Below, piece after piece: positions 7,500 through 13,141 of a stretch of 13,141 nucleotides of DNA. This DNA is from an uncultured Planctomycetales bacterium (GTDB taxonomy: Bacteria; Planctomycetota; Planctomycetia; Pirellulales; S012-138), in contig CALJLD010000298.1 in NCBI GenBank assembly GCA_937982665.1, positions 1 through 13,141 of the forward strand. Reading direction: 5' to 3'. A program made the translations under genes and the position numbers. Each line of letters begins with the position of its first letter. Positions within the stretch are counted from its first letter, which is position 1. The notes beneath the pieces were generated by a model. That model searched no databases. It saw nothing but the letters and a program-made list of their open reading frames with translations, and was not told the DNA's origin.

Positions 7500-8345
7500 T
7501 CAACCCGTCAATTTCTTCGCCCGCGTGGCAATGAATGAATCGATGTAATCCGCAATCGGGTCGCCTTCGTCCGGGCCGCAACTGTCTTCAAAAAAGCCGT
7601 CGATGACAAAGCCGGCTGCGATCTGCCCGCCAATTTGCTCGGCCAGCGTGTGGCTGTATTCCAGCGGATCGTCCGCATCCGTGAACATGCGGACTTCCTC
7701 GTTGGAGAGATCGCCAATGTCCGAATAGGGAATCTTATGCCGCACGACGAGCTTGCCTCCCAGGCGAGCTTTCTCGTCGAACAGGTATCGCATGGGGTTA
7801 GAAAAGCCGGCCATGAGAATGCCACCCGGCCGCAGTACTCGGAACGCTTCGCGCCAGACCGGCAGGATCTCAGGGCAGAATCCATTCGAGCACGGGTGAA
7901 AGATCATGTCGAAAGAAGCGTCGGCGAGCGGGGAAAGCTCGCGCATATCGGCCTGCACGGTCTTGATCTCCAGTCCTTCTCGCTCCGCCACAAGACGGTC
8001 CTGGCCGAGTTGCCGTTCCGATCGATCAACCACCGTGACGTTTGCACCGACTGCCGCCAGCACTGGCCCCTGCTGTCCGCCGCCAGAGGCGAGACACAGC
8101 ACATCAGCGCCCTTCAACTCCGGATACCACTCAGCCGGAACCGGCTTCTGTGGAGTGAGGACCAGCGCGAATTCACCGCGTCGCGCGGCAGCGATGGTTT
8201 CCGCATCAACCGGCAGCGTCCATTTGTTGCCGGATTCCACCTGGGCATCCCAGGCTTTTGAGTTGTAATCAGCAATGTCGCGTTCGGCGGGAGGTTCCAC
8301 AAGTTCGTTCCTGAGTGGCGATGGATTGCGGTAATCGCAAGACAT
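7500..8345 (-). CDS. class I SAM-dependent methyltransferase
   Basis: A Rossmann-fold methyltransferase of 281 residues. Motif I is 'VLCLASGGGQQGP' (about 82-94). D107 at the end of strand 2 ('VTVVDRS') should bind the ribose of SAM. 'QADM' (131-134) fits motif II, 'FDMIFHP' (145-151) fits the strand-4 motif, and 'LRPGGILMAGFSNP' (171-184) is the post-strand motif of the Methyltransf_11 type. The roughly 75-residue N-terminal part ('AWDAQVESGNKWTLPV') is a cap that often precedes this domain in small-molecule methyltransferases. There is no signal peptide, so it is cytosolic. ATG at 8345 is the only good start. It is divergent from the asparaginase-domain gene (63 bases between starts) and precedes guaB. 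The substrate is unknown; nothing nearby defines it. Confidence 0.88.
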   Translation of the reverse strand: MSCDYRNPSPLRNELVEPPAERDIADYNSKAWDAQVESGNKWTLPVDAETIAAARRGEFALVLTPQKPVPAEWYPELKGADVLCLASGGGQQGPVLAAVGANVTVVDRSERQLGQDRLVAEREGLEIKTVQADMRELSPLADASFDMIFHPCSNGFCPEILPVWREAFRVLRPGGILMAGFSNPMRYLFDEKARLGGKLVVRHKIPYSDIGDLSNEEVRMFTDADDPLEYSHTLAEQIGGQIAAGFVIDGFFEDSCGPDEGDPIADYIDSFIATRAKKLTG

Positions 8346-8368
8346 GGAAAGTCGTCAGCGGTTCGCGT

Positions 8369-8382
8369 ATTCTCCAGAGAAT
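8369..8382. repeat. palindromic operator-like site between divergent genes
   Basis: ATTCTC-CA-GAGAAT is a perfect 6-bp inverted repeat with a 2-base centre, placed in the middle of the 63-base gap between the methyltransferase and asparaginase-domain starts. Its position suits a dimeric regulator acting on both genes. There is no direct evidence for binding. Confidence 0.4.
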
Positions 8383-8408
8383 GAGAACACCGTGTCCGAG
8401 TGAATTCC

Positions 8409-8909
8409 ATGAAGATTAAGATCCTGACAACTGGCGGAACAATCGACAAGCTTTACTTCGATGACATGTCGGAGTTCAAAGTCGGCAGTCCACAAATCGT
8501 TGAGTTCCTCAAAGAGGCCAACGCGACGTTTGATTACGAAGTCCAAACGATTTGCCGCAAGGACAGCCTGGACTTGACCGACGAGGATCGGCAACAGATT
8601 CACGCGGCTGTTGCAAATGACTCGGAGAACGAGCGGTTCCTGATCACGCACGGCACGGACACAATGATCCAGACCGCGCAAAGCCTGGCCGATATCGCTG
8701 GCAAGACGATCGTACTGACGGGTTCCATGAACCCCGCCCGATTTCGCGTGAGTGACGCAGGCTTCAATGTTGGCTTCGCGGTGGCGGCGGCGCAAACCGT
8801 TCCGCCTGGCGTCTACATCGCCATGAATGGGCAAGTGTTCGATCCTGGCAACGTCCGCAAGAATCGAGAGCGGCACTGCTTTGAGCGGATTGACAGCCAG
8901 CCCAAATGA
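8409..8909 (+). CDS. short asparaginase-domain protein (N-terminal domain only)
   Basis: A 166-residue protein matching only the N-terminal domain of type I/II L-asparaginases. Both threonine sites are present: T11 in 'LTTGGTIDKLYFD' and T83-D84 in 'LITHGTDTMIQTA'. 'KTIVLTGSMNP' (99-109) is the next family block. The C-terminal domain of the roughly 330-residue enzymes is absent, as is an obvious counterpart of their later catalytic lysine. The gene ends with a normal stop and no frameshift trace, so it seems a genuine short form; stand-alone proteins of about this size are known in bacteria. Amidohydrolase activity on asparagine or a related amide is plausible but unproven. ATG at 8409 is preferred to the in-frame GTG at 8400 because the protein then begins directly with the first strand 'MKIKILTTGG'. 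It is divergent from the methyltransferase and convergent with the propeller gene. Confidence 0.85.
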   Translation: MKIKILTTGGTIDKLYFDDMSEFKVGSPQIVEFLKEANATFDYEVQTICRKDSLDLTDEDRQQIHAAVANDSENERFLITHGTDTMIQTAQSLADIAGKTIVLTGSMNPARFRVSDAGFNVGFAVAAAQTVPPGVYIAMNGQVFDPGNVRKNRERHCFERIDSQPK

Positions 8910-8954
8910 AACGGCAATTTAAGCCAGGGCAATCCTACGCCAGATCACCGGCTC

Positions 8955-10403
8955 TTATTGCGTCGCGCGAAAACTGTAGAGCCGCTGTTCCGTGCGCAAC
9001 AACAGCCTGTCGCCAACGATTGCTGGTGTCGCCATCACAAAATCCTCTAATGGATTTGTGTGAGACAAGTTGTATTCGGCCGCCGCGTCAAAGACATAGG
9101 TATTCCCTTGTTCGCTGACGCAAAAGACCTTGCCGTTATACGCCCACGGGGAGGAAGTGAAATCCGCGGCACCGCCACCGCTGATGCGGGCTTTGAAAGT
9201 CTGTTCGCCGGTCTTGGCATCGATCCGGATGGCGATCCCGCTATCCTGCACGATATACAAAGCACCTCGGTACGCGACTGGCGTGGGAATGTAGGTTCCC
9301 GCGCGGGGGACAGACCAAACGACAAACTCGTTGCTGTCCTCGCCCGGCTGAGGCGTGATGTCACCCTCGGCTCCTGGACGAATCGCAAAGATGGGCTTCG
9401 TTTTTCCTCCGTTGAGATACAACAATCCATCGTACGCAAAAGAGCTTGACGAAGGCGCGGGAGTCATGTCGCTTAAGCGCCACAGTTCTTGGCCTTGGGT
9501 GTCGTAGCTGATGGCGACACCCGGAGAAATGGTGATGATTTCGGTGCGCAAGTCATTCTTCCAGATGTAAGGCGTTGACCAGCCAGACTTCGGCAACTGC
9601 GTCGCGTATTCATCCGGAACGCTTCGCTCTGTTTGCCAGACAACTTCGCCATTGGCAGTGCTGTATGCCGTGATTGTCGAGCGTTCTTCGTTGTCATCGA
9701 CGATGATCAGCATGTCATCACACAGGACAGGCGAAGTCCCCGTCCCAAACTCCAGATAGATGGGGTGGTTCTCAAGTTCCGCGCGCCAGACCTGGTTGCC
9801 TGAGAAATCATACGCGAACAAGCCCAAGTGAGTTGCGTAGACATAGATCAGCTTGCCGTCAGTGACCGGTGTCTCAGATGCAAAGCTGTTCTTGCGATGT
9901 CGACCACCCGGCGGCTTGCCCGCATGGTATTCCTGCTTCCAGATCTCGGCGCCAGTGCTGAGGTCCAGGCAAACCAGGTAATATTGCAGCGAGACTTGAT
10001 CCGGCATCTCAAAGTCACGGTCCATGACTTTGCGCTCGACTTCTTCATCCGAAAGTCCTTGCGCCTTGAGTTCCGCAACGTAGTCATTGCTGTAACTCGT
10101 ACCGGATTGGGGCTTCTTCGATTCGCCATCGGTCACAACCGAAGTCAGGAAGATCTTGCCATCCACAACAATCGGCGACGACCAACCTCGGCCAGCGATC
10201 TCCTTCGACCATTCCACGTTTTCCGTTGCCGACCAATGCTCTGGCAGCGCGGAGTCATCGCCAGTGGGATTGAAATCCGCTCCCCGGAATTGTGGCCAGG
10301 TTGACTGTGAGTGGGTTTCTTGGGCAACAGTCTGATTCGCAAGCATCAGGCTGATGGCGAAAACGAGAACCTGACAGAACCGTTGAGAAGTGATACTCAG
10401 CAT
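8955..10403 (-). CDS. secreted PQQ-like beta-propeller repeat protein
   Basis: A 482-residue exported protein. The signal peptide covers about residues 1-28, with likely cleavage after 'ANQTVAQ'. The mature part opens with 'TWPQFRGADFNPTG', a start typical of planctomycete quinoprotein-like propellers. At least five repeats show the blade motif Gly-x-x-x-Trp: 'GAEIWKQ' (151), 'GNQVWRAE' (202), 'GEVVWQTE' (252), 'GQELWRLS' (304) and 'EFVVWSVP' (359), with a degenerate one at 'GEQTFKAR' (399). A charged insert of about 45 residues (95-140) interrupts an early blade. No alcohol-dehydrogenase catalytic motifs were seen, so a scaffold, binding or BamB-like role is as likely as an enzyme. The start ATG is chosen over a GTG two codons earlier. 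It follows the aspartyl protease gene on the same strand with a 205-base gap, so it may have its own promoter. It converges on the asparaginase-domain gene. Confidence 0.9.
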   Translation of the reverse strand: MLSITSQRFCQVLVFAISLMLANQTVAQETHSQSTWPQFRGADFNPTGDDSALPEHWSATENVEWSKEIAGRGWSSPIVVDGKIFLTSVVTDGESKKPQSGTSYSNDYVAELKAQGLSDEEVERKVMDRDFEMPDQVSLQYYLVCLDLSTGAEIWKQEYHAGKPPGGRHRKNSFASETPVTDGKLIYVYATHLGLFAYDFSGNQVWRAELENHPIYLEFGTGTSPVLCDDMLIIVDDNEERSTITAYSTANGEVVWQTERSVPDEYATQLPKSGWSTPYIWKNDLRTEIITISPGVAISYDTQGQELWRLSDMTPAPSSSSFAYDGLLYLNGGKTKPIFAIRPGAEGDITPQPGEDSNEFVVWSVPRAGTYIPTPVAYRGALYIVQDSGIAIRIDAKTGEQTFKARISGGGAADFTSSPWAYNGKVFCVSEQGNTYVFDAAAEYNLSHTNPLEDFVMATPAIVGDRLLLRTEQRLYSFRATQ

Positions 10404-10608
10404 CGCCACACTTTCTGGTCGCGGAATTAATAAAGTCGATCAGGCGCAGGCTGTCTGCTTGAAGATTCTAGCAACTGGCATCCCCAGTTTGGTGAACTGT
10501 AGTACAAGCACGCGGCACTCAGCATATCCTAGCCAATTGTCGGTAGAGATCGCACGCCAACTGGAATGGGTTGCCATAGTTGGACAGCCGGCTTGGCGGC
10601 CCATCCCT

Positions 10609-11535
10609 TTATTCTTCCGTCGCCCGGACAAACTTCACGCGGCCGTTCTTTTGGTCGAGGGTCATGGCAAACTGCTTAAGGAGCCCAGAGCCGATGTTCC
10701 CGGTGCGAAAGATCTCGGCGAATGTGATGCGGGGGTTCTTGATCTCATGCTCGCCGATCAGCACCGAGCCATCCAGCGTTGCGGCTTTGATCTCAATTTC
10801 GTTAGTCACCGTGCGAGCTCGACCAATGACTTGAGGCTCGCCTTGCAGCGGCAGCTTCTCGGCCAAACTGGTTGGCACAACGATCTCGCCTGCCATGTTG
10901 CCGGAATCGATGTGGCAAAGCAGTTTCTGGCCGCCGACTTCGATTTCCAATGCGGGGACCATTTGGTCAGGCACCAATTCCACCACGGATTTCCCATCTG
11001 GTTCTGGCAATTCGCCCGGGGATAAGCGTAGCTCTTGGCCGGGGTAGTCCAGCGTGAGCAGATGGTCCTGAAACAGGTGAATCCCAAGAATCCCGTCGAT
11101 ACGCTCCACGCGGTCACTGCGGTTGTAGTCTCGCGAGGCAGCGTCCAAACCTTTGAAGACAGCCTCGCCCAGTTGCAATTCATCGAGCCGCACGACATCC
11201 ATCGTCCTTGTGCCTTGCCCGCTGCCGTCACTTGCTTGAATGTCACCGATCTTCTCGAGCTTGAGCTTCTCAACCAGCGTGACATCCGCGCGGGCCAGGC
11301 CCATTCCGCCGGTATCGAGCGCAAAGAAAAACGGTCCCTGACCGTTGACCATGACATCAAATGCCGGCATTGAGCCGCGAAACTTCATCGGGACGGTGAT
11401 GCCATCTGGCGGGACTTCCACTGACTCTGGCTTTGGCACCGTTTGCAAGGTCCGCGGTTGCTGGCAATGTGCTGGATTGGCAACGGACAGAAAGCTGACA
11501 CAGCAAATCAAAAGAGCAACGGATTGGCGTGACAT
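10609..11535 (-). CDS. secreted two-lobe aspartyl protease (retropepsin/pepsin-like)
   Basis: A 308-residue exported protein with a signal peptide at about residues 1-24 ('VALLICCVSFLSVANPAHC'). Two aspartic protease half-sites are visible. 'FFFALDTGGMG' has D74-T-G and is later followed by 'IDGILGIHLF' (147-155). 'LLCHIDSGNMAG' has D210-S-G and is later followed by 'GNIGSGLLKQF' (279-289). Each pair matches the Asp motif plus the hydrophobic-Gly element of clan AA, so one chain appears to carry both lobes and could form an active site without a partner. Such secreted aspartyl protease family proteins occur in planctomycetes and related bacteria. ATG at 11535 is chosen because it starts the signal peptide; an in-frame extension to 11868 is Cys/His-rich and not protein-like. 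The site is likely periplasmic. The substrate is unknown. Some bacterial DTG proteins are poorly active, so activity is unproven. Confidence 0.85.
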   Translation of the reverse strand: MSRQSVALLICCVSFLSVANPAHCQQPRTLQTVPKPESVEVPPDGITVPMKFRGSMPAFDVMVNGQGPFFFALDTGGMGLARADVTLVEKLKLEKIGDIQASDGSGQGTRTMDVVRLDELQLGEAVFKGLDAASRDYNRSDRVERIDGILGIHLFQDHLLTLDYPGQELRLSPGELPEPDGKSVVELVPDQMVPALEIEVGGQKLLCHIDSGNMAGEIVVPTSLAEKLPLQGEPQVIGRARTVTNEIEIKAATLDGSVLIGEHEIKNPRITFAEIFRTGNIGSGLLKQFAMTLDQKNGRVKFVRATEE

Positions 11536-11948
11536 GAGTTGTGTTGGCAAGCAAGAGGTAGTTGTTTGAGAAGACTCCGGGACGAAATCAGAGAGAGAGT
11601 TGCCTTGACGCTTCAACGTCTGGCAGAAAATCAGCGAGCAAACCTCATGCATCTGACATCGCTGGAAGTGATATGCATGAGTTTGACAAACCAGCCGACA
11701 TGGATCGATATTCATCGATGTGTTGGTACTGGGGGCCGTAGCCTGCCGGACATGTCCAGTTCGCAACTTATTGTCATTTAACACTTTACGATGTTCACTT
11801 GAAACTGAACAGACTCCGCGCCTAGGATGAAATTGTCCAGGGAAGGTCCCTACGGAGAGCATTTTCACGATGGCAATTCACCACCTGCAAGATTGCAGCG
11901 AAAGGACGCATAAGGCGGTCACGGTCCCTTTGGGCATTGCGCAACAAC
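11536..11948. other. 413-base divergent intergenic region
   Basis: It separates the aspartyl protease (-) from the HELGH protein (+). No convincing gene was seen in six frames. It holds a 9-bp inverted repeat listed separately and a 6-bp repeat ATCGAT-ATTC-ATCGAT at 11704-11719. Neither side has a strong Shine-Dalgarno sequence. It must contain the promoters of both genes, but no clear sigma70 pair stood out. Confidence 0.6.
11644..11681. repeat. 9-bp perfect inverted repeat upstream of the aspartyl protease
   Basis: CTCATGCAT (11644-11652) and ATGCATGAG (11673-11681) are perfect complements around a 20-base spacer. It lies about 110 bases upstream of the aspartyl protease start. The half-sites are about 29 bases apart centre to centre, which could suit a regulator or form a hairpin in a leader. 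No T tract follows. Confidence 0.45.
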
Positions 11949-12656
11949 ATGGCAAAGAAGCACCAGAAATCTTGGAAGCAAAAACCCCAGCAGCGAAATT
12001 CCGCTGCCGCGGCAAGTTTGCGCACCAAGCAACGTGCTTCCAAGGCCTTTCTGCGGCATCGCGGTGGTAATGGAATTGAGCAAGGTCCGCTCATCCCGCC
12101 GGAAGATTGGCACGAGCCGCAAGGACACGGCATATGTGAGTATATCGTGCAAACCGCAGGCCGTGGCTACCGGCATGTGGTCACGCCAGACGAAGTTCGG
12201 GCAAGGCTTGCCGAACTGCCTGAACGCTTCACCGCGCCGCTGGAAGTCGTGCAATTCTCGCGGATGACGCGCAAAAAGCGGAACTATCCCTGCTACGGCA
12301 TGCAATGGGGCCCGGCGATCTACTTGTATCCCGTCGAGGCCGATCTTGTGGAGCATTTCTCCAAGAAGCCCAAGCCTCAACAGTGGCACGAAGCCCGCAT
12401 GTACGGCGGCCGCTGGGAACGGCATGGCGCATGCGGCTGGCGGCTGATTTGGTCCTTGCCAGCCATCAAGGATTACTACTTGAATAACATCCTGATTCAC
12501 GAGCTAGGCCATTTGCTGGATGAAAGAAACTCCAGCTATGAAGACCGCGAGAAATATGCCGAGTGGTTCGCGATTCAATACGGTTATCTTCAATCTCAGC
12601 GATTCGACCCTTATCGCCGTGGCCGGAAGACCACCCGCCGCCACCACAGTTGCTAA
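11949..12656 (+). CDS. HELGH zincin-like protein of unknown function
   Basis: A 235-residue protein without signal peptide or membrane segment. The N-terminal 40 residues are strongly basic and low complexity (Lys, Arg, Gln, Ala), suggesting nucleic-acid or ribosome contact or simply disorder. The C-terminal part has 'LIHELGHLLDE' with HExxH at 184-188, followed by 'REKYAEWFA' where E205 (or E201) could be the third zinc ligand 17-21 residues later. That arrangement is like gluzincins and ImmA/IrrE-type proteins, so it is probably a zinc-dependent peptidase. The middle part (about 60-180) is rich in Trp, Tyr and Gly and matches nothing I recognise. ATG at 11949 is preferred; an in-frame TTG at 11937 would add four residues, and neither has a good ribosome binding site. 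It is transcribed alone, divergent from the aspartyl protease. Confidence 0.75.
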   Translation: MAKKHQKSWKQKPQQRNSAAAASLRTKQRASKAFLRHRGGNGIEQGPLIPPEDWHEPQGHGICEYIVQTAGRGYRHVVTPDEVRARLAELPERFTAPLEVVQFSRMTRKKRNYPCYGMQWGPAIYLYPVEADLVEHFSKKPKPQQWHEARMYGGRWERHGACGWRLIWSLPAIKDYYLNNILIHELGHLLDERNSSYEDREKYAEWFAIQYGYLQSQRFDPYRRGRKTTRRHHSC

Positions 12657-12761
12657 GCGCGGATCGCGTTGGCTTCTGCTCATCAATCGCCGCTCTTCAA
12701 TCGCTGACGCTTAGCGCTTGTTGCTCACTTCAATTGGCACCCGGAAATAGCACGGCGCACG

Positions 12762-12796
12762 AAAAAACCCCGCCGTTCGCGAACGAAGCGGCGGGG
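12762..12796 (-). terminator. intrinsic terminator on the minus strand
   Basis: On the minus strand CCCCGCCG pairs perfectly with CGGCGGGG across a 13-base loop that contains the palindrome TTCGCGAA, followed by six T residues. On the plus strand no T tract follows the hairpin, so it does not serve the HELGH gene. No minus-strand protein gene ends nearby, which points to a non-coding transcript. Confidence 0.8.
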
Positions 12797-12921
12797 CCGG
12801 AACAGAGAAGAGGCCGATTGTCTGAAGTTGTCCCGGAATAATGGCAAAGGAATATGGTGGAAGGCAGCAATCCAGACGGCCCATAGGGGGTTCCCCCGCT
12901 ACGGAGCGGATTTCGCCTCCA
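12762..12921 (-). ncRNA. candidate small RNA of about 160 nt
   Basis: The call rests on three things seen together: a sigma70-like promoter just upstream, a strong terminator at the end, and internal complementarity. Reading the minus strand, CCGCT-CCGT-AGCGG forms a hairpin (12896-12909) and GGGGG/CCCCC segments follow (12886-12897). GGCCGTCTG then pairs with CAGAC and GGCC (12873-12881 with 12812-12824, four-base bulge), enclosing about 48 bases. The terminator stem ends the transcript. Size and a long arm with side bulges recall 6S-like or regulatory RNAs, but I see no signature of a known family and give no name. The 5' end is estimated from the -10 box and may be off by several bases. 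Alternatively the paired segments belong to the plus-strand leader of the gene at the right edge. Confidence 0.4.
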
Positions 12922-12927
12922 CATTTG

Positions 12928-12955
12928 ATGATATCAGTCCGCGGCGCATTGTCCA
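12928..12955 (-). promoter_or_regulatory. sigma70-like promoter of the candidate small RNA
   Basis: On the minus strand TGGACA and TATCAT are separated by 16 bases; each differs from the sigma70 consensus at one position. It is the best promoter-like pair I noticed in the window and points at the terminator about 130 bases downstream, with no protein gene between. Confidence 0.45.
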
Positions 12956-12988
12956 GCTTTTTGCACGAAAAATAAGGCAGGACAACAA

Positions 12989-12998
12989 GTTACGTAAC
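12989..12998. repeat. 10-bp perfect palindrome
   Basis: GTTACGTAAC is a perfect palindrome lying between the minus-strand promoter-like element and the larger inverted repeat at the right edge. It might be a protein binding site; nothing else supports this. Confidence 0.35.
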
Positions 12999-13015
12999 AG
13001 CCACAACCGAATGTT

Positions 13016-13045
13016 TTTGTGGACAAAACCCCGAATGTCCACAAA
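13016..13045. repeat. 10-bp perfect inverted repeat with DnaA-box-like half-sites
   Basis: TTTGTGGACA and TGTCCACAAA are perfect complements around a 10-base spacer, so half-sites are 20 bp (about two helical turns) apart. The left arm read on the minus strand contains TTGTCCACA, which differs by one base from the E. coli DnaA box TTATCCACA and equals the box reported for high-GC actinobacteria. The right arm (ATGTCCACA) differs at two positions. It may be an operator or a DnaA-type site, and overlaps the possible start of the right-edge gene. Confidence 0.5.
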
Positions 13046-13141
13046 TCGCGAAGAGACGCCGTCCTGCCGCCGTGGGACATCACACACTTGGCCGCTCGGC
13101 CCGTTGACCTGCAAGTTCAAAACTCGCAAGCTGGCAAGGAA
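13019..13141 (+). CDS. possible 5' end of an unrecognised gene cut by the window edge
   Basis: A frame open from after a TAA at 12995 to the window end gives a protein-like product from a GTG at 13019: about 41 residues, including 'LPPWDITHLAARPVDLQVQN'. Codon choice resembles neighbouring genes (many C/G third positions). It has no visible ribosome binding site, and the GTG falls inside the inverted repeat, so the true start may differ. Another plus frame starting with ATG at 13035 is also open but yields a less protein-like Cys/Thr/Arg-rich sequence. The family is not recognised. Confidence 0.35.
   Translation, partial: MDKTPNVHKSRRDAVLPPWDITHLAARPVDLQVQNSQAGKE

Larger units (their letters stand above)
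12657..13018. other. 362-base region without a clear protein gene
   Basis: No frame gives a protein-like product here. It contains, from right to left on the minus strand, a promoter-like element, several paired segments and a strong intrinsic terminator (listed separately), and near its right end a 10-bp palindrome. No terminator oriented for the upstream HELGH gene was found. Confidence 0.6.

Noticed and set aside
10473..10489. AACTGG-CATCC-CCAGTT hairpin between the aspartyl protease and propeller genes
   Set aside because: Short 6-bp stem without a T tract on either strand; not supportable as a terminator and weak as an operator.
11536..11868. N-terminal extension of the aspartyl protease by 111 codons
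   Set aside because: The extension is Cys/His-rich without family features and would bury a clear signal peptide that begins at 11535.
12850..12875. Plus-strand GGTGGAAGGCAGCAA resembling the GGAAGGAAGCAGCC element of SRP RNA
   Set aside because: The bases flanking the GGAA do not pair as the SRP helix requires, and the typical preceding CAGG half of the internal loop is missing.
12989..13045. Replication origin based on DnaA-box-like sites
   Set aside because: Only one close and one weaker site were seen, without an AT-rich unwinding region or dnaA/dnaN genes nearby.
12899..13129. A 76-residue minus-strand open frame near the right edge as the gene served by the minus-strand terminator
   Set aside because: The product has no recognisable features, overlaps a more protein-like plus frame, and stops about 100 bases before the terminator, with the promoter-like element lying inside it.

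Overview
The window looks like chromosomal DNA of a planctomycete, probably a Pirellulales-type member of the Planctomycetota. This rests on moderately high G+C, scattered single-gene units on both strands, weak Shine-Dalgarno signals, TTG and GTG starts, and several secreted protein types common in that phylum. Examples are a 'WPQFRG' beta-propeller quinoprotein-like protein, a trypsin-like protease with a disordered tail, a secreted two-lobe aspartyl protease, and a secreted protein with a Cys/His/aromatic-rich C-terminal domain. The lineage is inferred from protein style; no rRNA or marker-gene comparison was possible.

Layout, left to right. (1) The 3' end of a trypsin-like serine protease gene (+) is closed by a strong intrinsic terminator and runs convergently into an APC-family amino acid permease (-). 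(2) Divergent from the permease are a PLP-dependent trans-sulfuration-family enzyme (+) and then a stand-alone beta-ketoacyl-ACP synthase III-like enzyme (+). (3) A minus-strand block follows: SAM-dependent methyltransferase, then IMP dehydrogenase (guaB), then a secreted protein of unknown function starting 16 bases after guaB. (4) A short asparaginase-domain protein (+) is divergent from the methyltransferase. (5) Two secreted minus-strand genes come next: an aspartyl protease and a PQQ-like beta-propeller protein. (6) A cytosolic HELGH zincin-like protein (+) is followed by about 360 bases without a clear gene. That stretch contains a minus-strand promoter-like element, paired segments and a clear minus-strand terminator, which together suggest a small RNA of about 160 nt. 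(7) The right edge carries a 10-bp perfect inverted repeat over the possible start of a gene that continues beyond the window.

Most of the window is ordinary housekeeping, transport and secreted-protein content. I see no mobile elements, CRISPR, tRNA or rRNA, and no multi-gene cluster that clearly forms a new system. The items most worth a second look are the candidate small RNA with its neighbouring inverted repeat (12762-13045), the guaB-linked secreted protein, and the HELGH protein.
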